52,939 nt of DNA from a virus. Under the pieces are notes generated by a model. It saw only the letters and a list, made by a program, of their open reading frames with translations. It did no database searches and was not told the origin of the DNA. The DNA lies in IMG/VR virus record IMGVR_UViG_3300028388_001804, positions 1 through 52,939 of that record; one strand, written 5' to 3'. This document shows positions 10,113-20,723 of this stretch, one piece after another (position 1 is the first letter of the stretch; every line of letters begins with the position of its first letter). Position numbers and translations under genes: made by a program.

Positions 10113-11824
10113 TCTTCAACTGAGGAATTATTAGCTGCGGAATCAACTGCTTCGAGAAGATGGTGTATTGTTTTATCTTTATGAGCTTTATATATTTGTC
10201 TATATATAAGCTCATGCTCTGAATTTTTAGCTGAAAACATATCGTTATTTTTTAACGCTGTTTCCAAATCACTATAAGACTGCAGTACTCCTGTTAAAGT
10301 TTTAAAATGTTTTTGAATATACGAAGATGTAGCCTCAGTTGCTGCTTTTACATTATCATACTCTGTTATTTTATCGGAAGCCTCTTTCCAAGCATTAGTT
10401 AAGCCAGATTCCCATCCAAATCCAAATTTTCTTTGTCCTGTTTTTTTATCTACTTTAGACATTGTGGGAGATCCTGCTAAACCTATTAAACCTCCTAAAG
10501 TAACTTCTTTCCAGAAATCTTTTGTACCAAAGTTTTTACCATAAGCTGATGCAACATCTAATGCTATGTCCATTGCAGTACCTTGAGCATCACTAGAATA
10601 AGAGTTTAAAGTATATTTTAAAATACCGTCAGTAATAGCAGCTTGTCCTGCCTCTTCAATTAAACCTTCCGATACAAACGGTTTTAAAAGAGCATAACTA
10701 CCTCGTACAACTTTATTTCTTAAAGCATCTGTTACAAGTTTATTAGCTGGAGATAAAACTTTAGATTTAGCTCCTACCATATTACCAGCAAGTTTATGTA
10801 TACCTAAGTTTTTAGCTGCTGGGTCTATTATAGCATCTTTAAGTCCTATATTAAATACTCGTCCGAATGTTAGAAAGTTTGTAAATCCTACTAAAGCAGA
10901 GTTAAGAGCAAATACTGAATTACCTCCTTGAACAGCATAATCTTCTATATTAAGTTTTTCTTCTTCTGTTAGCTCTCTTCCAAGATCTCTCTCAGCTTTT
11001 TCAGTCATTGCTTTAATAGCTTCTTTTTTAAATTGGTTAGCTTCAACCCCAGCTTCGTAAAAAGCACCTGTTATTATCTGGCGAGATAACCCTAATGTCT
11101 TGCTATTTCTAGCTGCAGATGCTATTCCTTTTAAAGAAGATACTGCTCCTTTTGCTTTAGAAGCTGTTGTAAATATAGAAGGTAATCTAGACATAATAGA
11201 TGCTGTAGCAGCAGCTTGAGCTGGAGCAGCAGTTAGACCTGAAGCTGTTGTTGCCGCAGTTAAAGCTGTCTCTGTTAAAACTGCTCCAACAACGAAAGAT
11301 ATTGCACCTAAAAAATCGTCTGCCCAGAATTTAAATGTTCCTAGTTGTTGTCCTATATTCTTATCGTGGTAATCAGCAGGACCGTTTATCAGCCAGTTTT
11401 GATCTATATATTCAGTTTGGGCATTTATCCAGTTGTTATATGTGTTATCCCAAATATGTGACTTATCACCGCGAGCTAATGCCCCGACAGAAGATCCCAG
11501 CATACCTATTCCCCCTGCTACATTTAAACCAGTTTTACCTGCAAATTTATATGCTGCCACATTAATTTTACCATCTCCGAAAGGATTTAATGTAAATAAA
11601 GGTTGAGACCTAGATTTTATATCGTACAACTTAGCAAAATTATCAACATCATTAGATGTCAATATAGGGGTTTTAACATTATGTTTACCTTTTTTTCTAA
11701 AAAGAGATGGATCTATGTCTATATCTTTGTTATATTTTATTGTATCAGTACCATAACCTCTTGCTTGTTTAGCTGCTGAGTTATTCATTACTCTTTCAAA
11801 AGGATCGTTTGTTGGCTGTGCCAT
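10052..11824 (-). CDS. Internal virion (cargo) protein with hydrophobic segments
   Basis: 590 residues, directly upstream of the giant polymerase. It contains Gly/Ala-rich hydrophobic stretches at about 90-118 (NVAGGIGMLGSSVGALARG), about 165-210 (FLGAISFVVGAVLTETALTAA) and near residue 455 (TLGGLIGLAG), as expected of an internal protein that contacts or crosses the cell envelope with the polymerase. The rest is mostly helical and charged. In crAss-like phages large proteins encoded beside the polymerase are packaged in the virion; that role is inferred here from position and composition. The C-terminus ends at TTT TAA inside a TTTTTAAAC run. The -1 frame continues smoothly from this point into the giant gene, so this may be the N-terminal part of a larger fusion. 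Confidence 0.65.
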   Translation of the reverse strand: MAQPTNDPFERVMNNSAAKQARGYGTDTIKYNKDIDIDPSLFRKKGKHNVKTPILTSNDVDNFAKLYDIKSRSQPLFTLNPFGDGKINVAAYKFAGKTGLNVAGGIGMLGSSVGALARGDKSHIWDNTYNNWINAQTEYIDQNWLINGPADYHDKNIGQQLGTFKFWADDFLGAISFVVGAVLTETALTAATTASGLTAAPAQAAATASIMSRLPSIFTTASKAKGAVSSLKGIASAARNSKTLGLSRQIITGAFYEAGVEANQFKKEAIKAMTEKAERDLGRELTEEEKLNIEDYAVQGGNSVFALNSALVGFTNFLTFGRVFNIGLKDAIIDPAAKNLGIHKLAGNMVGAKSKVLSPANKLVTDALRNKVVRGSYALLKPFVSEGLIEEAGQAAITDGILKYTLNSYSSDAQGTAMDIALDVASAYGKNFGTKDFWKEVTLGGLIGLAGSPTMSKVDKKTGQRKFGFGWESGLTNAWKEASDKITEYDNVKAATEATSSYIQKHFKTLTGVLQSYSDLETALKNNDMFSAKNSEHELIYRQIYKAHKDKTIHHLLEAVDSAANNSSVEEWKNALSYGNSITEEERNSF

Positions 11825-11825
11825 A

Positions 11826-14492
11826 TTATTGATTTTTATTAATTCTTAAATCTTTTTTATTTACCCATTTATACTCTTTATTAGATAATCTTCTTGCTAT
11901 CATATTAGAATAATCTATCTCAGCCTTCGCCCTACTAACTGGGGCTCTAGCTTTAAACTTACCTGACTCAGGATCATATATCATCATAACAACTTGAGAT
12001 TGATCTGGAGTCTCGTACCCATAAGGGCTGTCTGCTTTAACAAAAGGAGCATAACCATAGATAGGATCGTTTGGATTTTGACTAGGAACTAATTGAATTA
12101 ATGGATTATTACCGTCTGTTGGTATATAAACATTAGATCCATCCACAACATGTAATTCTTTGTTATCATCATTCACAATACCTAGCTCAAGTCCGTATTT
12201 AAATTTCTGGTAGTCACCAGATAGAGTTGCTATATGTATAGCTCTTTTATCTTTTATATCTTGGCTTATACCTTCTTGTTCATACAAAGTAGCATAATCA
12301 GACGCAGCTCTTTTAGCTATATTCATAAGTTCTTCTTTGGTATTAGATCTTATTTTTCTAAGTGTAGTTCCATCAGCTTTAGTAATCACATGTTCAACAC
12401 CAGAATAAGCCCCACTAACATAAGGTAAAAATTCTTCTTTATCTCCTGACTTTAATGTGTAACTAGCTACAGTTTTTGTTTTAGTTTTACCGTCAGCGTC
12501 AATAACAAGATATTCGCCTTGATCTTTACCTGATTGCCATAATCTAGCTGCCTCAGCTTTCATATAAGATCCAGTAGATCCATCTCCAGATAAATTTTCT
12601 CCAAGCCAATGACTAGATATATTTTGATATGAGTCTAAATTTATACCTTGTTCTTCTGCTAGTTTTTGAGCTTTCTTAGTATATTTCTTACTAAGCTTTT
12701 TATTAGGTTTTATTCTGTTCCATATACTACCTGCTGGATTAAGAGGATTAAATGTTTTTGACTTCGGATTATTAGGATTTGCTACTCTGAGATCTCCTGC
12801 CATTACAGCCAATGCTTCATCATCAGAAAGATCTAATTTTTCTTTTATCTCTTTATGTAATTTAGATAATTCTGGATTGTTATACACAACTTCAGCTGTT
12901 CTACTATATTTAGTTCTCATTAAAGCACGTTTAGAATCCATAGCAGAAGCAAGAGATTGTGCGCTTTGTAGGTAATCATTTGCATCTACTGTGTTAGCAG
13001 TCATTGCAACAAATAAATCATCAGCAGTATTTGGATCTATTCCCAGTGCCTTAGATTGTTCTATAAAGTTATCTCTATTATCGGAATAAACTGAAAGATG
13101 GGCTATACCTTCATTTGTAATTCCTGACTGATCTATTACTTTTTTCAGCTGATTATTTCTTCCTGCAATTGCCTTCATACTATTAGAAGACACATCTATA
13201 GACTGAGTAAGGTTAGCCTCTAATTCTGCACCACTTGTATTTTTAGCTGATTGACTGTAAGTACTGTACATTGAACCTTTAGATATATCAAGTTGTTCTT
13301 GCATTATCCTAAGTTTAGCTCTTTGTATGCTGTTCTTTTTTCTATCAGCTTTAGCTTTATTATAAATAAGTTGCATATCTCTTTGTTCTACAAAATATGC
13401 TTCTTTCATAATATCAATATACCCTCTTGATATTTCTTTTTTAGCCAACTCTTGATTTGATAAGTTATCTATATCTTGTTTAGATGAAAGTAAATCAGAT
13501 TCAGTTTGATTTAAATCATTTAAAGCTTTGTCTAAAGCCATCTGAGTATTCTGACCCATAATACCATCAATAGGTCCTGGATTATACCCTAAGGACATTA
13601 ACTCTTGTTGTAATTCTTGTATATCTCCAGAAGATGCTTTACTATTTAAACTTGTCTTTAAATTGCCTATTTTATTTATTTGATGGTCATATCTTGCTTT
13701 TTCATCTTCTTTTAAAGCAGATCCAACTAAATCAGCCTTAGCATAAGCATCCACATCTATTTGCCCTTGTATTTTCTCATCTGATTGCATTAATTTAGAT
13801 GTTAGCTTTTCAATTCTGTCTTCAGAAATATGTTTCAAAGTGTGTTTTTCAAACCAAGTAGAAGCATCGTTACCGAGTAATTCAACAACTTGATTTTTAT
13901 CAAGTTTATCTAATATAGAAGTTAGCTCTTTCTTTACATCCACATAAGGTCTAATAAATCTCTCTGTGTTTGATATTGCTCCTGTACTTTTTTTAAGATT
14001 TTTATCATAAAAATTACTTATATCCTTAGAACCATAATTTTTCATATACTCCTTATAAGCATAATATCTGTTGTTATCAGCTCCTGCAACATCTCCTAGT
14101 TTATCATCTACATTAGAATAAAACTCAGCTTCGGCTTTTTTTAGTTCTGCAAATTTATTATAATAACTATTAGGATCATTTTTCTCCTGTTTCATGTGTC
14201 GAATAAAATCCCTAGTAGCTTTATCTCCAGCTGCTAAACCTTCGTTTTCATATATTTCATATATGTTTTCATATTGACTATCTAATTCTTGGGTATATTC
14301 GTTAGCTTTTTGTTTGTCTATTTCACGAGGATCTATATAAAATTGATCTTTAGCTGCTTCAGTTTGGTCAGCCATTAAATCTCTTTTCTGTATTGTTTCT
14401 GCCATAGATTTAAAATCTGGAGTATACAGTTTATCTATGTGCCTTGTTACATTAGCCTGAAACTGTACAGGCTTATCAAATCTATTTATCAA
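11826..14492 (-). CDS. Large virion/cargo protein with peptidoglycan-binding repeat
   Basis: 888 residues, highly charged and mostly helical. A segment at about 285-325 (LQQELMSLGYNPGPIDGIMG, then QNTQMAL) matches the PG_binding_1 pattern, with its LQ..L..LGY.PG.IDG.MG core, which binds cell-wall peptidoglycan. No lytic catalytic motif was recognised elsewhere. The gene lies between the 465-residue tail-associated protein and the 590-residue cargo protein, with a one-base gap to the latter. A packaged internal protein that docks on or helps pass the host wall during injection fits both the domain and the position. The domain is read from sequence; the role is inference. Confidence 0.65.
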   Translation of the reverse strand: MINRFDKPVQFQANVTRHIDKLYTPDFKSMAETIQKRDLMADQTEAAKDQFYIDPREIDKQKANEYTQELDSQYENIYEIYENEGLAAGDKATRDFIRHMKQEKNDPNSYYNKFAELKKAEAEFYSNVDDKLGDVAGADNNRYYAYKEYMKNYGSKDISNFYDKNLKKSTGAISNTERFIRPYVDVKKELTSILDKLDKNQVVELLGNDASTWFEKHTLKHISEDRIEKLTSKLMQSDEKIQGQIDVDAYAKADLVGSALKEDEKARYDHQINKIGNLKTSLNSKASSGDIQELQQELMSLGYNPGPIDGIMGQNTQMALDKALNDLNQTESDLLSSKQDIDNLSNQELAKKEISRGYIDIMKEAYFVEQRDMQLIYNKAKADRKKNSIQRAKLRIMQEQLDISKGSMYSTYSQSAKNTSGAELEANLTQSIDVSSNSMKAIAGRNNQLKKVIDQSGITNEGIAHLSVYSDNRDNFIEQSKALGIDPNTADDLFVAMTANTVDANDYLQSAQSLASAMDSKRALMRTKYSRTAEVVYNNPELSKLHKEIKEKLDLSDDEALAVMAGDLRVANPNNPKSKTFNPLNPAGSIWNRIKPNKKLSKKYTKKAQKLAEEQGINLDSYQNISSHWLGENLSGDGSTGSYMKAEAARLWQSGKDQGEYLVIDADGKTKTKTVASYTLKSGDKEEFLPYVSGAYSGVEHVITKADGTTLRKIRSNTKEELMNIAKRAASDYATLYEQEGISQDIKDKRAIHIATLSGDYQKFKYGLELGIVNDDNKELHVVDGSNVYIPTDGNNPLIQLVPSQNPNDPIYGYAPFVKADSPYGYETPDQSQVVMMIYDPESGKFKARAPVSRAKAEIDYSNMIARRLSNKEYKWVNKKDLRINKNQ

Positions 14493-14506
14493 CTTCTTAA
14501 ATTTTA

Positions 14507-15904
14507 TTATTTACCTTTATATGTATAAATTCCTTTTTTATACGAATCTAAAATTTTCTGTACACCTTTTTCATCATTATTATCTATATAATACATCAGA
14601 TTTTTCATAAAATCTTCTGAAATACCAAATCTATCAGACATAGTGCTAAGAGTCATCAATCTTTCTGCTGTTCCTAATTTAGCTAATTCTTTTTGATTTT
14701 TCATTATCTTCTCAGCTTTTATCTTGCTATCTATATTTTTACCTACTAAATTCCACATATTCTGAGCTGCCATTCTACGCATATTCCTAGTATTCGCATC
14801 ATTCTGAGCTTGCTCTACATCCTTCTGATGAGTATATTCTCTTTGTTGCGCACCTAATGTAGATCGCAATCTTGCTTCTTGAGATCTGTATTGATTGTTT
14901 GCTTGTTGAGTTTGAAGACCTATATTTTGCATTTGTTGAGATAAATTAGCTCCTATACCTACATTGTAAGCATTTCTTACTTGAGAACTACGAGTATTTA
15001 TATTCATTCTTTGAGAAGTAGCCTGTCTATTAGCTTCATTTACTAAAGCTGCATCATCAATTCTATTCTCTCGCATTAAATCTAAAGCTCTATAGTATTC
15101 TGGGTTATTTCTTTGTCTAACACTCTCAGAACCTCTAAGTCCGTCTGATATAGCTGAAGAGATCATAGGAGTCATAGATGCTATAAGTCCTATTTTATCT
15201 ATGTTTAAATTAGATCCAAAACTTTTAAATTTAGACATTCTATCTAATTTCTTATAGTTAATGTCATCCATGCGAGTTTGAGGTACTGGAACAGTGGAAT
15301 AAGAAGGGTCAGTAGCAGGTTTCTGTTGCTCTATAATTTTATTTGATTCAACAATATCTTTATCGTAATAATCATCTATTATAGAACTGGTAGTATTACC
15401 TAAAGATATTTCTTGTCCTGAGTACTGAGTATTATCTCCTGCAAGAGGATCTCCGTAATAAGGAGTGTCTTGATTTTGGGTTGTAATGTCAAATGAAGAA
15501 TCAGTATTATAATTTCTTAAACTGTAATCTTGAGCTAAGAACTTCATAGGTTTACTCTTTAAGGGTTGCCAAGGATCAGTATCATAATCTGATCGTATAC
15601 CTCCCAAAGCGTATTTCTTATTTTCTTCCAGCGGCTTTTGTTTCTTCTTTCTTTCATTTTTTCTTTTTAAATCTTCAAGTTCATTTTTCATAGAAGTCAT
15701 ACCCAAGGCATTATTAAACCATCGTTTAGAATATTTATTCTCTATTTTCTTAGAAACGTCAGCAGTACCTAATTTTTTAGAAAAAATATATCCATTGTGT
15801 TCAGTTTCTTCTCCTTCCACTTCTATATTACCAGATCTTATTCCACCTTGACTATGTTTAGGTCCTGTATATTTTATTAAATTATTTGTTTTTATTTTTT
15901 TCAT
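14507..15904 (-). CDS. Tail-associated/cargo protein with GGI-VEGEET N-terminus
   Basis: 465 residues. The N-terminus reads KHSQGGIRSGNIEVEGEETE followed by YIFSKKLG. I recognise this Gly-Gly-Ile / VEGxE-T pattern from large virion proteins of Bacteroidota phages near the tail and polymerase genes. The middle (about 290-370) is rich in Gln, Asn and Arg (e.g. RQATSQRMN, QTQQANNQYRSQEARLR) and looks like long polar helices. Its stop overlaps the start of the downstream-reading neighbour arrangement by one base at 15904, so it is translationally coupled to the stabilisation protein gene. A structural or packaged role is inferred from context. Confidence 0.55.
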   Translation of the reverse strand: MKKIKTNNLIKYTGPKHSQGGIRSGNIEVEGEETEHNGYIFSKKLGTADVSKKIENKYSKRWFNNALGMTSMKNELEDLKRKNERKKKQKPLEENKKYALGGIRSDYDTDPWQPLKSKPMKFLAQDYSLRNYNTDSSFDITTQNQDTPYYGDPLAGDNTQYSGQEISLGNTTSSIIDDYYDKDIVESNKIIEQQKPATDPSYSTVPVPQTRMDDINYKKLDRMSKFKSFGSNLNIDKIGLIASMTPMISSAISDGLRGSESVRQRNNPEYYRALDLMRENRIDDAALVNEANRQATSQRMNINTRSSQVRNAYNVGIGANLSQQMQNIGLQTQQANNQYRSQEARLRSTLGAQQREYTHQKDVEQAQNDANTRNMRRMAAQNMWNLVGKNIDSKIKAEKIMKNQKELAKLGTAERLMTLSTMSDRFGISEDFMKNLMYYIDNNDEKGVQKILDSYKKGIYTYKGK

Positions 15905-18900
15905 TATAATATATTTGGTACTGTTACCGTCGATATGAAATTAGTTTTAATTTTATTACTGCCATTATAATACAATCTAATCCCGATATAATTATCTATA
16001 ATTCTTTTTAATTGCCATTCTTGTCGTGTAAGGTCTAAATTAGTCGGAACTTTGTCTATAAAATAATTAGATTGAATATTATTCCAATCAGATGTAAAAA
16101 TATTAGAGTTTAAACCTATATCTCTGATAGCAGCTACTTTATGAAGATTGTTTGACTTTATTACTGATTTATTAGTAGGATCCCAACCTAAATTAAATAC
16201 TGTATCAGAAGTTTCTAACTGCAAGTTAAGTAGTCCTGTACTTTGATTACTTGAGTAAACAACTAGGTTATCGTAAGTTTCGTTTAATACAGCCTCATTT
16301 TCATCTACTACTTCTGAATAGTATTGAATAGAATCTATTATAGAAGTTCTATTAAACTGAAGTGTATAATCTAGTATGCTAGATTCTTGAATACCGTAAT
16401 AATTAGATCTAACAGTCTCATTATCGTGAGAATATAAAGTAGATCCTATAGAAGAAAACACTGTAGTAGAATTACTAAATAAATAGTCAGGAATGTAAGA
16501 GTGAAAAGAAGTCCAGCTTTTATTCATTAAAGAATAAGATAGTGTAAATGATTGATTTTCGTAGCGATCTACATTTGATGTGGGTTCACTAGAATCTTGC
16601 CCTTCAATAAGTTTAAAAGACTTTACTGAATATAAAATTCTATCATACTTGTTATCATAAGCAATGAGTACTGAGTGATCTTTTCCGAATAAAGGAGATT
16701 TACTCTGTAAGTAACTGTTTAAACCTTTATAATTTAAATTATTTAAATTGGAAGAATGAAGGTAAATTCTACTAGAATTACTATCAACCCAAGTTATACC
16801 AGAAGGTATCTTTAAAACACTTCCGTTTAAACATCCATAAGCTCCATATTCTGCATTAGAGAGCTTTTCTGGTGTAAGTGATAGAAATGCTCCAGACTCT
16901 ATTATAATGCCGTTAGAACCAGTATTTAGCTGTTGATGATTAGGTCTAGTAATGTATAAATCGTCTGTAGTATGAATATATAATCTATTTTTAGAATAAG
17001 TTAAGTTAGTTATTTCTCCTTTATCCCCGTCAATAATTTTTTCTGCTCCTGGTTTGTACAGAGTATACGCATCTCCAGAAAACACGTTACTAGATAAAGA
17101 GCTGTAGATAATAGTATTTGGGTATTTATTTATACAGTCAGAGCAGAAATTATATGTAAAAGGTAAAGGGTAATACACATTCTCATAATTCTTTTTACTA
17201 TAGTCGTAATTATACCTATATATTTCAGGACATACAGTTCCATTTATAACGTAATTTTGTATATCTTCACTATAAGTAAGCAACTTATCTCTAATATAAC
17301 CTAAAAACTCCAAAGAGTTTACATCATAAATATCTCCACATACAGTTTCAATTTCTCTTAGATTTGTATCTATTTCACTTTCAACTACTAAATCTGTAAG
17401 AACCTCAGCATGGTATCTAATATCTCCATTTCTACAGTATAAATGTCCTGCAGGCCCAGGAAATTTCCATGTATTTGTAGTAAAATTTGTTAAATCTCCT
17501 AAGGCATTATCTTTATACAAAGCTGCTATTTCACGGATAGTAGATACAGTTACTCCTAGAGTAAACCCTACTCCTGCTGCTATTAATGCAGCTTGAGGTC
17601 CTCCAACACCTGCAGATTGAGCTGCTGATTGTACTGAATTAGATAAAGCTTGTACATTAGGTGCTGCGTCAGAAGTTGATATAGTAGCTCCTAAAGCTGA
17701 TGCAGCTCCTACAATACCAGAGCCTAACACTCTAATTGCTTTATCTAGAAAAGCTGTAGTACCTTCACTTTCTAATAAAACATTTGCAATAAAAGGAGGT
17801 GATACCCAAGTTTCTCCTTCAAATATTACTGTATCTCCAGTTTTCATACCGTTATGAGTACGGACATATTCAATAGAATATAAATCATCAAAAACAATTT
17901 TATCATTATCAGCTAAACTCACATAAAACAAGCTACCTTGATCGTCTTCCACCCAAGAAATATCTGAATTAGTATAAATAAATTGAAAAGGATTTAACAT
18001 AGATGTATTTATAACTGTAGTAGCAGTTTCAAATATATTCCTAGAACTTTCGTTATATTCAAAAAATTTAGATTTTAGTATGGTACTAGATTGTGAATCT
18101 ATTCGTTGCGCACCCCTTTTTAAATAAGAAGCAGTAATTATAATGTCGGTATCTTCTCCAAACATAGCAGAACCATTTCCATCGTATTCCATGCAATTCC
18201 AGTTACCTTTACCATATTTTACATTTCCTATTCCAGATTCACAATTAGAATCTATATTATATTCAGTAGTTCTAAACTCTAATATTTTATTAAAATGAGT
18301 AGATTGTATTTCTTTTCTTTTATATTGTAATTCTGGAGATGTGAACCACAGGTGTTTAGTAGAAGCAGTTGGTTCTGAAGGTTGTAAATATGTCATACCT
18401 CTAAATACCATACCAGTAGAAGAAGTAATATTATTTAATGTTCCTGCAAATCCTTTAGAATAAATAGTTTTATTACTATAATTTCTTTTAGCTTTTACAA
18501 TATAATGTCCTATTACATCGTCAGGGTACTGTATATTAGAAAATTCGTATCCAATAATTCCTTTTTGGTCTAATCCTCCTAAGGTAATAACTCCTCTATC
18601 AGGAGTTACAAAATGTTTAATATTCTGATTTGAAAGAGTTCCTCCTCCTTGTATATCCCAATAAGTATCCGCACAATTTGGATTTGTATATGTAGATTGA
18701 GTGATGTGAGGATCGCAAGTTCCAGTTCTATGATAGGCAGGAACAGAAGGGAGCAAAGAATACGTTGTTTTACAAGGTATGTTAAATACAGGGGACTCTT
18801 GTCCGTTAGTATGGATATAAACTATACCGAAAGCTTCTACTTCTCCTCCCATAAAACTTCTCTCTCTTGCTCTTGAATCTACTATTTTAGACACCCATTG

Positions 18901-19890
18901 TGTGTCAATAGCATTAGCATATTGTTGATATAAATTATATGGTCTATATTTTTCAGTTAAATTAGCTCTAAGTAACCTACCATCTACTTGTTCCATTACC
19001 TTAGATGTCTCATAAACAATATTTTGTTGTAATAATTCATCTAATGTAACTCTAACATCTTCCGATGTTAAATTTGTAAAATGAAATGAATATATAGAGT
19101 TTTGAATAGGTTGATTATTTTTTATACAATAAAATTCAGTTGCTGTGCCTGTACCACTGGTTGCAATTGCAACATAAATATTAAAATAAGCAAACTTAGT
19201 ATCTATATTTTCTATTAACAGTTCAATAGAAGAATCTTGGTTTTTAATTACAAAAGTAGGTAATGATAAATAACTTCTATAAACTACATTAAATTCATTA
19301 TCTAAATAAGAAATACTAAATTGGTACGCTCCTGGCTTTAGAGATCCAGCATTTAATACAGTAGCTGTAAAGTTTGGAATGATAAAATCTGGATTTAGTT
19401 CGATTAAATTACAATCAAAATTTCCAGTAGAGTCGTTGTACAGACCATCATCATAGGCAGATAGATTAATTCTTCTATCAGGATTTAGACTATCTCTGAA
19501 ATAAATAACTTCATCACATCCATTGACAATTCTATATTCCCCTGTGATTCTAAATTTTAAATCAGTAGAAAAATTTAAACATTGATCGGAAATTAACTGT
19601 GTGTAGGAATTATTAAACCATTTACCTATACTATGAGAATCAACTCCATTAGAAGTAAATAGAATAGTAGTAGAATTATCTACTGATATATGTCCTATGA
19701 TAACTTCATTGTTAGAAAAAGTAAATCGTTCTGTAGTTCCATGTTCGTTTACAATAGTTCCTATATCTCCTTTACTAGAATTATTTAAAAGATTTAAACC
19801 AAAGTTATACGAGTTTTTTACAGGAGAATTTTCTGATTTATCAGAAGACATTCCTATAATCGGTACTGCAATATTATTTTGTTGTATCAT
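15904..19890 (-). CDS. Tail stabilisation (muzzle-type) protein, 1328 residues
   Basis: A very large beta-rich protein in the position of the crAss-like 'phage stabilisation protein', functionally compared with P22 gp10, that closes the tail below the connector rings. Visible features are many Asn/Ser/Thr/Tyr-rich beta stretches. A glycine/alanine-rich hydrophobic region at about 708-785 (GSGIVGAASALGATIS, then AALIAAGVGFTLGV) interrupts the otherwise polar sequence and could be buried or membrane-active. A Cys pair (CSDC) lies near residue 918. The start overlaps the end of the preceding ring-like gene by 4 nt (ATGA type), and the gene is followed without gap by the 465-residue protein. Identity rests on size, composition and gene order. 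Confidence 0.65.
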   Translation of the reverse strand: MIQQNNIAVPIIGMSSDKSENSPVKNSYNFGLNLLNNSSKGDIGTIVNEHGTTERFTFSNNEVIIGHISVDNSTTILFTSNGVDSHSIGKWFNNSYTQLISDQCLNFSTDLKFRITGEYRIVNGCDEVIYFRDSLNPDRRINLSAYDDGLYNDSTGNFDCNLIELNPDFIIPNFTATVLNAGSLKPGAYQFSISYLDNEFNVVYRSYLSLPTFVIKNQDSSIELLIENIDTKFAYFNIYVAIATSGTGTATEFYCIKNNQPIQNSIYSFHFTNLTSEDVRVTLDELLQQNIVYETSKVMEQVDGRLLRANLTEKYRPYNLYQQYANAIDTQWVSKIVDSRARERSFMGGEVEAFGIVYIHTNGQESPVFNIPCKTTYSLLPSVPAYHRTGTCDPHITQSTYTNPNCADTYWDIQGGGTLSNQNIKHFVTPDRGVITLGGLDQKGIIGYEFSNIQYPDDVIGHYIVKAKRNYSNKTIYSKGFAGTLNNITSSTGMVFRGMTYLQPSEPTASTKHLWFTSPELQYKRKEIQSTHFNKILEFRTTEYNIDSNCESGIGNVKYGKGNWNCMEYDGNGSAMFGEDTDIIITASYLKRGAQRIDSQSSTILKSKFFEYNESSRNIFETATTVINTSMLNPFQFIYTNSDISWVEDDQGSLFYVSLADNDKIVFDDLYSIEYVRTHNGMKTGDTVIFEGETWVSPPFIANVLLESEGTTAFLDKAIRVLGSGIVGAASALGATISTSDAAPNVQALSNSVQSAAQSAGVGGPQAALIAAGVGFTLGVTVSTIREIAALYKDNALGDLTNFTTNTWKFPGPAGHLYCRNGDIRYHAEVLTDLVVESEIDTNLREIETVCGDIYDVNSLEFLGYIRDKLLTYSEDIQNYVINGTVCPEIYRYNYDYSKKNYENVYYPLPFTYNFCSDCINKYPNTIIYSSLSSNVFSGDAYTLYKPGAEKIIDGDKGEITNLTYSKNRLYIHTTDDLYITRPNHQQLNTGSNGIIIESGAFLSLTPEKLSNAEYGAYGCLNGSVLKIPSGITWVDSNSSRIYLHSSNLNNLNYKGLNSYLQSKSPLFGKDHSVLIAYDNKYDRILYSVKSFKLIEGQDSSEPTSNVDRYENQSFTLSYSLMNKSWTSFHSYIPDYLFSNSTTVFSSIGSTLYSHDNETVRSNYYGIQESSILDYTLQFNRTSIIDSIQYYSEVVDENEAVLNETYDNLVVYSSNQSTGLLNLQLETSDTVFNLGWDPTNKSVIKSNNLHKVAAIRDIGLNSNIFTSDWNNIQSNYFIDKVPTNLDLTRQEWQLKRIIDNYIGIRLYYNGSNKIKTNFISTVTVPNIL

Positions 19891-20723
19891 TTTAAATGTT
19901 CATTAAATACTATAGGATTATGTATTTGTCTTAAATTATCTCCTATAATAGTATTATATAATAGATTAGAATTAATATTTCTAAGTCTAAACTTTCCTTT
20001 TATTTTATTGTATAGTCCGTTATATTTTCTATTTATTCTTGAATAGGTATTATAATCTTTTCTAATATCTTCTTCAAAGTCTCGCATCATTATATGTATT
20101 CTAAAAAATTCAAACACATCTTGATCGTCGACAATTTGATAGTCTCCAGAACATTCTGGTAAATATTCATAATGAACAATAGCATAACCTTCTTGCTTAT
20201 CTGTACGGATAACATTTGACATATCTATTGCAAAATAATTAGTTTCTTCCGTACAATGTTTACAAGAGCTTTTTGTATTTCTACCTAAAAAACATAATTC
20301 AGTAAAATGCTGTTTTCTGAAATTAGACTCTAAAAAAAGTCTATAATGAATAGTATGCCCTAAACTGTAGTGTTTTGTTATAATCTCTGCAGCACCACAA
20401 GAAGATTGTAATTCATCAATTTGTTCTTGAGTCATTGAAAGTTTCTCGCAATAAAAACAGTCGTTTACTTCAGACATAGTACAATCATTTTCATTATAGT
20501 CTTTTAAATAGAAAATATTATAAATATGACTCCAATTAGAATTTAATTGTACTGTATTGTTTTCAATAGGAACTATTTCACAGGTTAGTATATGTTTTTG
20601 TGGAAAATTTAGTCTTTGATAAGCATCATACATCAAACCTATTAATTTATCTGTACCGTATTTCTCTATATAAGATCGGGGTATATAGTTCAATGCTTGA
20701 GTTAATGTTGTGTATTGTGTCAT
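19887..20723 (-). CDS. Tail/connector ring-type structural protein
   Basis: 278 residues between the HU/IHF-like protein and the stabilisation protein. The N-terminus (TLTQALNYIPRSYIEKYGTD) is helical. A Cys-rich middle part contains CFYC (about 88-91) and CKHC (about 153-156), pairs that could bind zinc or form disulfides. The C-terminal third is basic and helical. The start overlaps the upstream gene by 4 nt, so it is made with the connector proteins. No enzymatic motif is seen. The position matches ring/tail-hub proteins of crAss-like phages; the exact role is unassigned. Confidence 0.5.
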   Translation of the reverse strand: MTQYTTLTQALNYIPRSYIEKYGTDKLIGLMYDAYQRLNFPQKHILTCEIVPIENNTVQLNSNWSHIYNIFYLKDYNENDCTMSEVNDCFYCEKLSMTQEQIDELQSSCGAAEIITKHYSLGHTIHYRLFLESNFRKQHFTELCFLGRNTKSSCKHCTEETNYFAIDMSNVIRTDKQEGYAIVHYEYLPECSGDYQIVDDQDVFEFFRIHIMMRDFEEDIRKDYNTYSRINRKYNGLYNKIKGKFRLRNINSNLLYNTIIGDNLRQIHNPIVFNEHLK

